Shown here one piece after another: positions 8,683-16,231 of a stretch of DNA of 64,000 nt. The translations under genes and the position numbers were made by a program. This stretch comes from Panacagrimonas sp052387695 (GTDB lineage Bacteria; Pseudomonadota; Gammaproteobacteria; Nevskiales; Nevskiaceae): positions 1 through 64,000 of the forward strand of contig JBQTIX010000119.1 in assembly GCA_052387695.1 (NCBI GenBank), read 5' to 3'. Below the pieces are notes generated by a model, which saw only the letters and a list, made by a program, of their open reading frames with translations, did not search any database and had not been told where the DNA came from. Numbering within the stretch: the stretch's first letter is position 1; every line of letters starts with the position of its first letter.

Positions 8683-10068
8683 GTGGATAAAGAGGACGGA
8701 AAGTCTAGCAAGCCGGGTCTGTCGCACCTCAAGACCGGCACGTTCGAGCGCAACTTCGCGCTGACCAAGCTCGGGCTGGGCGCGGGTACGCAGATCGTGG
8801 CGCACTCCATCGCCAACCTGTTCCGCGGCGAGATTTCGCGCAGCCAGTCGGATCGCGATTTCTTCAAGCGCCAGGCCGAAATCCTTCGCGACGAACTCGG
8901 CCAACTCAAGGGCAGCGTGATGAAGGCCGGGCAGATGTTGTCGCTCTACGGTCAGTATTTCCTGCCCGAAGAGGCGGTGACGGTGCTGTCGCAGTTGCAG
9001 GACGACACACCCGCGGTGGCCTGGCGCGTGGTGGGGCCGGTGCTGGAACGGGCGCTGGGCCGCGCGCGACTCGCCGAGCTGGATGTCGACGAGACGCCGC
9101 TCGCGGCTGCGTCGCTGGGCCAGGCTCATCGCGCGCGACGCAAGCGCGACGGGCTGGAACTGGTGGTCAAGATCCAGTACCCCGGCGTCGCAGATGCCAT
9201 CGAGAGCGATATCCGTACCCTGTCGCGCCTGATGATGATGACGCGCCTTGCGCCCAAGGGACTGGACCTGAGTTCGGTGTTCGCCGAGTTGCGCGAGATG
9301 CTGCATCGCGAAGTGGACTACGCCGCCGAGCGCAATTTCACGGAAACCTTCGCCGCCCGGCTCGCCGACGATCACCGCTTCGTGGTGCCGCGCGTGCTCA
9401 CGGAGTACAGCAGCGACCAGGTGCTCACCACGACCTTCGAGCGCGGCTATCACGTCAAGGACCCCGTGGTGCAGGGTCTGCCGCAAGAACGGCGCAATCG
9501 TCTCGGGAAGGCATTCGTCGAGTTGTTCGTCACCGAACTGTTCCGCTGGAACATGGTTCAGACCGATCCGCACTTCGGCAATTACCGGATCCGGCCGGAG
9601 GAGGACGGCAACGACCGCATCGTACTGCTGGACTTCGGCGCCACGCGGGTATTCGGCCGCGGCTTTGTCGACAACTACGCCAGCATCGTGCGTGGCGGCG
9701 TACATCGTGACCACGAGCAGATCCTGCACGGCGCCTGCGGCATCGGCCTGATGAGCCCGGAATTCCCGAAGTCCGTGCTGGATGCCTTCTGCCTGATGTG
9801 CGAAATGATCACCGAGCCGTTTGCCGGAAACGAGCCCGGCCGCGTGCCGGCCCGTCTGCTCAACGACCGGGGCGAATACAAGTGGGGCGACAGCGACCTG
9901 CCCATGCGCGCCGGCCAGGTCGCAGCCCGCAACGCGTTCTCCAAGCACTTCCGCGTGCCGCCGCGCGAGATCGTGTTCCTGCACCGGCGCCTGTCGGGCG
10001 TATTCATCATGCTGGCGACGCTGCACTCGGAAGTGAACGCGAGGCCGCTGCTGCTTGACGTGATCTGA
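8683..10068 (+). CDS. ABC1/AarF (UbiB-like) atypical kinase family protein
   Basis: About 461 residues with the ABC1 kinase signatures: KAGQ motif (GSVMKAGQMLSLYG), the Ala-rich loop preceding LAAASLGQAHRARR, the Lys in LELVVKIQYPG, the catalytic/metal segment MVQTDPHFGNYRI, and LLDFGATRVFG replacing DFG. Without the C-terminal membrane anchor of true UbiB it resembles the soluble AarF group. These proteins are atypical ATP-binding enzymes linked to quinone or lipid metabolism. Possible starts are GTG 8665, ATG 8671 and GTG 8683. The last has a GAGG 6 bp upstream and is chosen. The first two lie in the start of the divergent DUF6918-like gene. Confidence 0.88.
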   Translation: MDKEDGKSSKPGLSHLKTGTFERNFALTKLGLGAGTQIVAHSIANLFRGEISRSQSDRDFFKRQAEILRDELGQLKGSVMKAGQMLSLYGQYFLPEEAVTVLSQLQDDTPAVAWRVVGPVLERALGRARLAELDVDETPLAAASLGQAHRARRKRDGLELVVKIQYPGVADAIESDIRTLSRLMMMTRLAPKGLDLSSVFAELREMLHREVDYAAERNFTETFAARLADDHRFVVPRVLTEYSSDQVLTTTFERGYHVKDPVVQGLPQERRNRLGKAFVELFVTELFRWNMVQTDPHFGNYRIRPEEDGNDRIVLLDFGATRVFGRGFVDNYASIVRGGVHRDHEQILHGACGIGLMSPEFPKSVLDAFCLMCEMITEPFAGNEPGRVPARLLNDRGEYKWGDSDLPMRAGQVAARNAFSKHFRVPPREIVFLHRRLSGVFIMLATLHSEVNARPLLLDVI

Positions 10069-10098
10069 GGTGGAGTTGCCGACGGGTCGTGCGGGGCC

Positions 10099-10968
10099 TC
10101 AAGGATGGCCGATGAACCAGTCCACCACTTCATGCGGCGCCGCATCGATCCATTGATGTCCGGCGTCGGCCTGGATCACTTTGCGCGTCGGCGTGCCCTG
10201 TGCTCTGAGTGCCTCCTCGTAAGGCTCCATCGTCTCCAGCTGCACGATCCTGTCGTTGCCGCCGTGCAGGAACAGGGTGGGTGGATGGTCCGGGGGCATC
10301 CTTGCCGGAAGCCGGCAGGGCGAGCCCGAACACGTGGCGTACGAGGCCGACTCGATCGCCAGTCCGCGGAACATGCCCGCAAAGCTCACCGCCATGCGAC
10401 TGCTGTTGTAACCACCGCTGGAGAGGCCGGTCGCGTACATCTCCCCCGGATCGATACCGGCGAAGCGGCCGGTGCTCGCGTCGGCGACCCAGAGGTTGGA
10501 CGCCGAGACCTTGGCGAACAAGGCGGACAGGAACACGTAGTCGTGGCTGTCCACGTAACTCGTGGCCGTGCCGAGGTCGTTGGTATCCCAGGCCGTCAGA
10601 CTGTTTCGCGCGGGCGGTGCGATCACCGCAAAGCCGTGATTCAGTAGCTCACGGATCAGGCGGATTTCATTGAAAGAGTTGAGCCCGGGGCTATTGCCGC
10701 GGACGAACTTCACCTTGGCGCTGGTGGGTTGATAGATGAACACCACTGGCCACCCACTCACCGGTGGATCGCCCAGCGGAACCTCGTATTCCACCTTTCG
10801 ACTGTCGCCCGGCTTGCCGGTCACCGTGAGTGTCTTGGAGCTGCAACGGATGGTGATGAGGCCAAGAAACCGGTCTTCCTGGCAGCGTGAATCGGGTGGC
10901 GATACCCCCGAGTCCGCGTAAATCGGACGGACAGCCAGACACAACGCCAGAAGCATGAGTTTGCGCAC
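10099..10968 (-). CDS. Secreted alpha/beta hydrolase, PHB-depolymerase/esterase-like
   Basis: A 289-residue exported protein with a signal peptide (MRKLMLLALCLAVRPIYA, then DSG) and an alpha/beta-hydrolase core. The nucleophile elbow is TGLSSGGYNSSRM around residue 183-195, an LFLHGGNDRIVQ strand carries the acid, and AGHQWIDAAPH carries the His. The arrangement is that of polyhydroxybutyrate depolymerase or feruloyl-esterase relatives (LpqC-like). An early disulfide (CQEDRFLGLITIRC) is plausible. It is transcribed alone. The 200-bp region upstream contains three copies of a TTGATCGCA-like motif that also flanks the MocR/Nit1 promoter region, suggesting shared control. Confidence 0.8.
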   Translation of the reverse strand: MRKLMLLALCLAVRPIYADSGVSPPDSRCQEDRFLGLITIRCSSKTLTVTGKPGDSRKVEYEVPLGDPPVSGWPVVFIYQPTSAKVKFVRGNSPGLNSFNEIRLIRELLNHGFAVIAPPARNSLTAWDTNDLGTATSYVDSHDYVFLSALFAKVSASNLWVADASTGRFAGIDPGEMYATGLSSGGYNSSRMAVSFAGMFRGLAIESASYATCSGSPCRLPARMPPDHPPTLFLHGGNDRIVQLETMEPYEEALRAQGTPTRKVIQADAGHQWIDAAPHEVVDWFIGHP

Positions 10969-11035
10969 GAAGAACCCCCCGGTCCGATCGCTCCCAATGA
11001 GGGTCGCATTGTACGCGGACGCGCAGCGAACGATG

Positions 11036-11097
11036 TGCGATCAATGCACTATATTGATTGCATATATATGTCCACTCAATCCGTTATTGATCGCATT
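11036..11097. promoter_or_regulatory. Putative MocR-type operator cluster ahead of the secreted esterase
   Basis: Three related 9-mers: TGCGATCAA at 11036-11044 (reverse orientation of TTGATCGCA), TTGATTGCA at 11054-11062 and TTGATCGCA at 11087-11095. The last two are 33 bp apart, about three helical turns. The same core occurs twice at 12787-12807 between the MocR gene and the Nit1 cluster. This is an AT-rich island in GC-rich DNA, 68-130 bp upstream of the esterase start at 10968. Confidence 0.5.
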
Positions 11098-11176
11098 CCT
11101 GGCAGGCCCGAGAGAGGCACACAAATCCGGACCGGCGGCAGGATCACGATCAACGGGATGGACCCGCCTCGCGCCG

Positions 11177-12589
11177 CTACACCACTCTCGACGTTAATTC
11201 CGGAAACTGCTCCAGCGCGTCCTCGATCACCTCGAGTGTGTGCCGGCATTCCTCGCGCGTGGCTTGGCCGCCCAGGCAGACCCGCACCGCCTCGGGCGCC
11301 GGCGCGGTCACCGTGAAGGCATCGGACACCACCGCCCCCACGCCCTGCTGGCGCAGGTGGGTGACGAATTCCACCCGGTTCCAGGGCGGCGGGATGTGCA
11401 GCCAGAGGTGAAAGGCTTCGGGCTTGGCCACGTAATCCGCACGCTTCAGCACCTCGCGTGCAATGGTCTGTCGCGCACGCGACTCCTCGCGGATTGCCAG
11501 GGTCGCGGCGTTCGCCGTACCGTCGTTGATCCACTGGGTCGACAGCGCGACAGTCAGGGGCGAGGCCATCACGGTCATCGTACGCAGGGCCGATGACAGT
11601 CGCGCGGTGTAGCGTGAATTAGGCAACGCGAGGTAAGCCGTACGCAAACCGGCGCCTACATGTTTGGCAAAGCCGGTCACGTAAAAGGTCAGTTCCGGCG
11701 CCAGCGTCGCCAGCGGTGGAGGGGATTGGCTGGGCAGAAATCCATACGCATCGTCCTCGATGATCGGCACCGCGTGGCGCTGCGCGATTTCAACGATCGC
11801 TTCGCGACGCGCCTGCGACATCACAGCCGTGGTCGGATTGAGAAAGGTCGGATTGCAGTACAGCGCTTTGGGCGGGTCCAGGACGCACACTGCCGCGAAG
11901 GCATCGGGATCGATGCCCTCATCGTCCGCCGGCAGCCCGTGCAGACGGATGCCGAGCTGCGAGGCCAGGCCCTTGACACCCGGATAGGTGATGGACTCGC
12001 AGCACAGCGTCTCGCCCGGCTTGGCCAGCACCGCGAAAAGCGCCAAAAGTGCGGACTGAACGCCCGGACAGACTAGAATACGCTGCGCCGGGATGCCGGG
12101 CAGGCGCTCCGACAGCCAGCGCGCACCGGCCTCCCGGTCGGCCGGCCCGCCGCCAAATTCGTGGTAGCGCAGCAGCGCGTGGGGATCGCTGAAATCCAGT
12201 GCCGCGAAGCCGTCACGGAAGCGTTTCAGCAGGACCGGATCGGTTGGTTCCGGCGGCATGTTCATGGTCATGTCGACCAGGCCGACCACCGCCAGCGAGC
12301 GTACCCGTGGTGCCAGCGGCGGCCGCGGTGTTTCGATCACGCGCACGAAGCTGCCTTGGCCGACCCTGGAATCGATCAGCCCACGCCTGGCGGCCTCGGC
12401 GTATCCGCGGGCCACGGTGGTGAAGTTCAGATCGAGATGCTGGCCCAGCGCACGCAGCGGCGGCAGACGCTGTTCCGGTAGCAGGCGCTGCGCCTGGATA
12501 TCGTCGGCAATGGCGTCGGCGAGCGCGATGTAAGCAGGGCGGCTGCTGTTGCGCAGTGCCGCGGCCCAGCGGTTGGGGATGGTCGCCAT
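11177..12589 (-). CDS. MocR-family transcriptional regulator (GntR HTH fused to aminotransferase-like domain)
   Basis: A 470-residue PdxR/GabR/MocR-type regulator. Residues ~1-80 are a GntR winged helix (IADDIQAQRLLPEQRLPPLR, then LDLNFTTVARGYAEAARRGL). Residues ~110-470 are a fold-type I aminotransferase domain with the PLP-Lys motif near TGFAKHVGAGLRTAYL and EDDAYGF as the PLP-ring Asp region. The start at 12589 (MATIPNRW) is chosen over the 91-residue longer frame because homology begins there. It is divergent from the Nit1 cluster, with direct repeats TGATCGCATA in the shared region. MocR proteins bind direct repeats and usually control the neighbouring divergent genes, so this is the predicted regulator of the Nit1 cluster. 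The effector is unknown. Confidence 0.93.
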   Translation of the reverse strand: MATIPNRWAAALRNSSRPAYIALADAIADDIQAQRLLPEQRLPPLRALGQHLDLNFTTVARGYAEAARRGLIDSRVGQGSFVRVIETPRPPLAPRVRSLAVVGLVDMTMNMPPEPTDPVLLKRFRDGFAALDFSDPHALLRYHEFGGGPADREAGARWLSERLPGIPAQRILVCPGVQSALLALFAVLAKPGETLCCESITYPGVKGLASQLGIRLHGLPADDEGIDPDAFAAVCVLDPPKALYCNPTFLNPTTAVMSQARREAIVEIAQRHAVPIIEDDAYGFLPSQSPPPLATLAPELTFYVTGFAKHVGAGLRTAYLALPNSRYTARLSSALRTMTVMASPLTVALSTQWINDGTANAATLAIREESRARQTIAREVLKRADYVAKPEAFHLWLHIPPPWNRVEFVTHLRQQGVGAVVSDAFTVTAPAPEAVRVCLGGQATREECRHTLEVIEDALEQFPELTSRVV

Positions 12590-12661
12590 GGTTTCCTGGA
12601 TGAAGTGTTGACCGCTTGGCGTGGGGCTGGCGTGGGAGCAGGCAGGAGAATGTTTCAAACC

Positions 12662-12698
12662 GGTGCATCTGCACCGAGCGGATGCACGACGTGGTGCA
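12662..12698. promoter_or_regulatory. Palindromes in the MocR/Nit1 intergenic region (possible NtrC-like or other enhancer site)
   Basis: GGTGCATCTGCACC (12662-12675) is a perfect 6-2-6 palindrome. TGCACGACGTGGTGCA (12683-12698) resembles the NtrC site GCAC-N6-GGTGC but is one base short in the spacer. They lie 125-160 bp upstream of the sigma-54 promoter, a reasonable enhancer distance. This assignment is tentative. Confidence 0.3.
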
Positions 12699-12786
12699 GG
12701 CCCGGACCGGGACAGGTTTGAGAGACACCGGAGTGACTCAACCCGACCCGCAGAACAACTCGAAGCATTTCCGTAGCCTGAATTAA

Positions 12787-12807
12787 TGATCGCATATTGA
12801 TCGCATA
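12787..12807. promoter_or_regulatory. Direct repeat TGATCGCATA x2, putative MocR operator
   Basis: Two identical decamers TGATCGCATA begin at 12787 and 12798, 11 bp apart and thus on the same face of the helix. They sit between the divergent MocR gene and the Nit1 cluster and 16 bp upstream of the sigma-54 -24 element. MocR regulators are known to bind direct repeats. Related single motifs lie ahead of the secreted esterase at 11036-11097. Confidence 0.6.
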
Positions 12808-12822
12808 AATTCTTGCAACATC

Positions 12823-12837
12823 TGGCACAGCGGTTGC
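12823..12837 (+). promoter_or_regulatory. Sigma-54 (-24/-12) promoter of the Nit1 cluster
   Basis: TGGCAC at 12823-12828 and TTGC at 12834-12837 separated by exactly 5 bp, matching the sigma-54 consensus TGGCAC-N5-TTGC with the invariant GG (-24) and GC (-12) correctly spaced. The predicted transcription start is near 12849, about 29 bp before the first ATG at 12878. This fits a gene set described as nitrogen-starvation responsive in other bacteria. Confidence 0.7.
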
Positions 12838-12877
12838 GATTACGGGCAGGCGATCCGACCAACCACTGGAGTCACCG

Positions 12878-13360
12878 ATGCCCGCAGTCACCACGCCCAA
12901 GACCAAGAAAGGCGATTTCTTCGTCGACTATGAAGACAAGGTGTTTCCCGATGTGAAGGCCAAGCCGGGCGAAAAGGCGTTGGTCACCTTCCACACCGTC
13001 GCGTTTGAAGGCTCCATCGGCCTGGTCAACATTCTCCAGGCCAAGCGCCTGCAGAAGAAGGGCTTCGAGACCTCGATCCTGCTTTACGGCCCGGGCGTGA
13101 CGCTGGGCATCCAGCGCGGTTTCCCGACCATCGGCGACGAGGCCTTCCCCGGCGCGCAGAACTTTGCCGGCCAGCTCAAGGCCTTCATGGACGGCGGCGG
13201 CAAGGTCTACTGCTGCCGCTTCGCCTTGCAGATGCTGTACGGCCACGGCGAGCACAGCCTGCTGCCGGGGATCATCCCGATCAGCCCGCTGGACGTGCTC
13301 GATTGCATCCTGGTTCACAAGGATGCGGGCGCGTTCATGATCCACACCTGGACGGTCTGA
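12878..13360 (+). CDS. MSMEG_0572/Sll0783 family protein (Nit1 cluster)
   Basis: A 160-residue first gene of the Nit1 cluster. The sequence MPAVTTPKTKKGDFFVDYED, the central KALVTFHTVAFEGSIGLVN and the Cys pair in GKVYCCRFALQMLYGHGEH mark the MSMEG_0572/Sll0783 family, which has a DsrE-like flavour. In Synechocystis the Sll0783 homologue is nitrogen-starvation induced and affects polyhydroxybutyrate accumulation. The biochemical role is unknown. It lies 41 bp behind the sigma-54 promoter and 13 bp ahead of the nitrilase gene, so it should lead the operon. Confidence 0.9.
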   Translation: MPAVTTPKTKKGDFFVDYEDKVFPDVKAKPGEKALVTFHTVAFEGSIGLVNILQAKRLQKKGFETSILLYGPGVTLGIQRGFPTIGDEAFPGAQNFAGQLKAFMDGGGKVYCCRFALQMLYGHGEHSLLPGIIPISPLDVLDCILVHKDAGAFMIHTWTV

Positions 13361-13373
13361 GAAGACCCGTTCC

Positions 13374-14309
13374 ATGAAGACGCAGGGCATCGTCAAGGCG
13401 GCGGCGGTCCAGTTGTCGCCGGTCCTCGGCAATGCCGACGGCACCGCGGAGAAAGTCCTCAACGCGATCAGCGACGCCGCCTCTCAGGGCGTGCAACTGA
13501 TCGTGTTTCCCGAAACCGCGGTGCCGTATTACCCCTATTTCTCCTTCATCACGCCCGCGGCCTCCATGGGCGCCGAACACTTACGCCTGTACGAGCGCGC
13601 GGTGCAGGTGCCCGGCCCCGTCACCGCAGCGGTCGGCGCCGCCGCACGCGAGCACGGCGTGGTGGTGGTGCTCGGCGTCAACGAGCGCGACCACGGCACG
13701 CTGTACAACACGCAACTGGTGTTCGACCGCAGCGGCGAGATCGTGCTCAAGCGCCGCAAGATCACCCCGACCTATCACGAACGCATGGTCTGGGGCATGG
13801 GCGATGGCTCCGGCCTCAAGCCGGTCGATACGGCGGTGGGCCGCATCGGCGCGCTGGCCTGCTGGGAGCATTACAACCCGCTCGCCCGCTACGCCCTGAT
13901 GGCGCAGCACGAGCAGATTCATTGCAGCCAGTTTCCCGGTTCTCTCGTCGGCCAGATCTTCGCCGACCAGATGGAATTGACGATGCGTCACCACGCCCTG
14001 GAATCCGGCTGCTTCGTGGTCAATTCCACCGCCTGGCTGTCCGAAGCGCAGGTGCAGAGCATCACCACCGACCCGGCGATGCAGAAGGCCCTGCGCGGCG
14101 GCTGCTACACCTCGATCATCTCGCCGGAAGGCAGGCACCTCGCCGAGCCCCTGCGCGAGGGCGAAGGCATGGTGATTGCCGATCTGGATTTCGCACTCAT
14201 CACCAAGCGCAAGCGAATGATGGATAGCGTCGGGCATTACGCGCGGCCGGAGTTGTTGTCGCTGGTGATGGATAGCCGACCAACGACACCCCTATCGCCA
14301 AGCCCGTAA
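13374..14309 (+). CDS. Nit1-type nitrilase (carbon-nitrogen hydrolase)
   Basis: A 311-residue nitrilase of the Nit1/Sll0784 subfamily. The Glu-Lys-Cys triad is visible: Glu in IVFPETAVPYYPY, Lys in LKRRKITPTYHERMVWGMGD, and Cys in IGALACWEHYNPLARYALM. The aromatic-rich PYYPYFSF after the Glu is typical of aliphatic or cyanide-related nitrilases. It is cytoplasmic. The Nit1C cluster has been linked to cyanide assimilation in a pseudomonad, but the natural nitrile or intermediate is not settled. It is followed by a 137-bp gap occupied by a large inverted repeat before the radical SAM gene. Confidence 0.94.
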   Translation: MKTQGIVKAAAVQLSPVLGNADGTAEKVLNAISDAASQGVQLIVFPETAVPYYPYFSFITPAASMGAEHLRLYERAVQVPGPVTAAVGAAAREHGVVVVLGVNERDHGTLYNTQLVFDRSGEIVLKRRKITPTYHERMVWGMGDGSGLKPVDTAVGRIGALACWEHYNPLARYALMAQHEQIHCSQFPGSLVGQIFADQMELTMRHHALESGCFVVNSTAWLSEAQVQSITTDPAMQKALRGGCYTSIISPEGRHLAEPLREGEGMVIADLDFALITKRKRMMDSVGHYARPELLSLVMDSRPTTPLSPSP

Positions 14310-14310
14310 C

Positions 14311-14433
14311 AAATATTTCTGGCCACGGATTACGCGGATGAACGCGGATAAAGCATGAAAGAAATTCTTGCAGTGCCAGGTTCCTATTAGTTTTTGATCC
14401 GCGTTCATCCGCGTAATCCGTGGCCAATATTTT
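14311..14433. repeat. Large inverted repeat inside the Nit1 operon (family C)
   Basis: Left arm 14321-14349 (GGCCACGGATTACGCGGATG and on) and right arm 14397-14425 are a perfect 29-bp inverted pair around a 47-bp AT-richer loop. Flanking A/T tracts (AAATATT / AATATTT) extend the symmetry. The core CGGATTACGCGGATGAACGCGG is a widespread bacterial intergenic repeat. Here it sits between nitrilase and radical SAM genes and could act as an attenuator or RNA processing site within the operon. Confidence 0.85.
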
Positions 14434-14446
14434 TGAGCGTTCGCCC

Positions 14447-15541
14447 ATGACCCCCACCCAGCAACTATTGACCGACCTGCAATCGCGCGGCCTGCGGCTG
14501 GTGGATGAAACCGCCGGCGCGCCCAGCCGCCGCGGCGGGGCGGGGCCGTCGGACCACAAGGCGGTCACGGTGGACGGGCGCACCATCATGGTGCCGGTCC
14601 ACACCGGCAGTGCGGCGGATTCGCCCTTCCTGGTCGAAGCCCCGCGCGCCGATGGCCGCGCCACGCTGCGGCACAAGGACACCGCGGTCGCGCAGATCAC
14701 GTTCCCGAAAACTCCACGCTTCTACAAGCTGCAAACCTTCGACGGAGTGCCGTACTGGCAGATCGCGCAGTTGCACGGCAGCGATGTGCTCGCCACCACC
14801 GTGTTGCAGACCTGCATCCGCTACGGCCGCCGCAGCACCTCGTGCCAGTTCTGCGCCATCGGCGAATCGCTGGCCCACGGCCGCACGATCAACCGCAAGA
14901 CCCCGCAGCAGCTCGCCGAGGTCACGCGTGCCGCGGTGCTGCTGGACCGCATCCAGCACATGGTGATGACCACCGGCACACCCAATTTCACCGACCGCGG
15001 TGCCGAGATCCTGTGCGAGTCAGCGTTCGCGGTGAAGGCCGCCAACGAGAATCTGCCGATCCAGGCGCAGTGCGAACCGCCGGATGATCCGGTCTGGTTT
15101 GCACGCCTCAAGGCTGCGGGCGTGGATACCCTGGGCATGCACCTCGAAGCGGTCACGCCGGAGGTGCGCGAGCGCATCATGCCGGGCAAGGCCACGGTCA
15201 GCATCGAGCAGTACCTGCGGGCTTTTGCCGACGCCGTCGCCGTGTTCGGCCGCGGCCAGGTCAGCACCTACATCCTGGCCGGACTCGGCGACACCCGCGA
15301 GGCGATTCTGTCGATGTGCGAGCAGTTGGTGCGGCTCGGCGTGTATCCCTTCGTCGTGCCCTTCGTGCCCATTTCCGGCACGCCGCTGGAGAGCCACGCC
15401 GCGCCGGACCCGGTGTTCATGCGCGAGCTGTTGCAGCCGCTGGGCCGCATGCTGGTCGAAGGCGGGTTGCGATCGGCCGACATCAAGGCCGGGTGTGGGC
15501 GTTGCGGGGCTTGTTCCTCGCTGTCGGCCTACGAGGAGTAG
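14447..15541 (+). CDS. MSMEG_0568/Sll0785 family radical SAM protein (Nit1 cluster)
   Basis: A 364-residue radical SAM enzyme. The cluster motif is CIRYGRRSTSCQFC (CX9CX2C), unlike the classic CX3CX2C. A TIM-barrel body follows (HLEAVTPEVRERIMPGKATV, QVSTYILAGLGDTREAI, VPFVPISGTPLESH). The C terminus has a second Cys motif CGRCGAC, perhaps for an auxiliary cluster. The ATG at 14447 is used. A GTG at 14420 in the same frame lies in the inverted repeat and is rejected. It belongs to the conserved Nit1 order after the nitrilase. Its reaction is unknown. Confidence 0.92.
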   Translation: MTPTQQLLTDLQSRGLRLVDETAGAPSRRGGAGPSDHKAVTVDGRTIMVPVHTGSAADSPFLVEAPRADGRATLRHKDTAVAQITFPKTPRFYKLQTFDGVPYWQIAQLHGSDVLATTVLQTCIRYGRRSTSCQFCAIGESLAHGRTINRKTPQQLAEVTRAAVLLDRIQHMVMTTGTPNFTDRGAEILCESAFAVKAANENLPIQAQCEPPDDPVWFARLKAAGVDTLGMHLEAVTPEVRERIMPGKATVSIEQYLRAFADAVAVFGRGQVSTYILAGLGDTREAILSMCEQLVRLGVYPFVVPFVPISGTPLESHAAPDPVFMRELLQPLGRMLVEGGLRSADIKAGCGRCGACSSLSAYEE

Positions 15542-15573
15542 GTCCATGAACAGCTCTCGATGCGAAGCCAATG

Positions 15574-15659
15574 CCGGCTGGGTTGAAGCCGAGCGAAGCC
15601 CGGCATCCCGCTCGACGCAGGGGCGTCGCAGGGAGTCGCCTTGCTTCATCCCGACCTGC
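15574..15659. repeat. Interspersed palindromic repeat, family B, copy 1
   Basis: Begins CCGGCTGGGTTGAAGCC and ends TTGCTTCATCCCGACCTGCG, complementary apart from a few changes. It is the same family as 52418-52508. It fills the gap between the radical SAM and GNAT genes, so apparent coding potential upstream of the GNAT start here belongs to the repeat. Confidence 0.75.
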
Positions 15660-15685
15660 GGTTCTGCGTGAACTCGCATCTCGCC

Positions 15686-16231
15686 ATGTTCCCGCCCGTT
15701 GCCCGGTTCATGCCCGGTGAATTCCGCATCAAGCACGTCAGCGAGAACTGGGAACGCCGCGCCTGCGCCGAACTGCGCCATGCGGTGTTTTGTGAAGAAC
15801 AGGACATCTTCGTCGGCGATGACCGCGACGCCCTCGACTCTCGCGCCCTGTCCATCGCCGCCATCGCCTGCCTGATCGGCCAGCCGGAAGACGTGGTCGG
15901 CACGGTCCGGATCGTGGAACTCGAACCCGGCACCTGGTGCGGTTCGCGCCTGGCCGTGCACCGCGACTACCGCCGCTCGATCTGGCTCGGCACCGAGTTG
16001 ATCCACCATGCCGTACGGACCGCGCACGCGCGCGGCGCGACGAGATTTCTGGCCCAGGTGCAGGTGCAGAACCGGCGCCTGTTCGAGCGCCTGCACTGGC
16101 AATCGCTGCAGGCCGTGACGGTGCAGGGGCGTCCGCACGTGCTGATGCAGGCGGACCTCGCGCACTATCCGCCGCGAAGCCAGGACGACGTCGCGTTTTT
16201 TACGGCCACGGCGCTGCGCGAGGCGGCCTGA
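15686..16231 (+). CDS. MSMEG_0567/Sll0786 family GNAT N-acetyltransferase (Nit1 cluster)
   Basis: About 181 residues with an acetyltransferase fold: core FRIKHVSENWERRACAELRHAVFCEEQDIF, then VGTVRIVELEPGTWCGSRLAVHRDYR and the acetyl-CoA segment STWLG-like region followed by RFLAQVQVQNRRLFERLHW. The start is uncertain. ATG 15686 is chosen, with ATG 15710 and GTG 15668 as alternatives. The frame continues up to 15641 only through the family B repeat. The stop overlaps the ATG of the next gene (TGATG at 16229). It belongs to the conserved Nit1 set; the acceptor substrate is unknown. Confidence 0.86.
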   Translation: MFPPVARFMPGEFRIKHVSENWERRACAELRHAVFCEEQDIFVGDDRDALDSRALSIAAIACLIGQPEDVVGTVRIVELEPGTWCGSRLAVHRDYRRSIWLGTELIHHAVRTAHARGATRFLAQVQVQNRRLFERLHWQSLQAVTVQGRPHVLMQADLAHYPPRSQDDVAFFTATALREAA

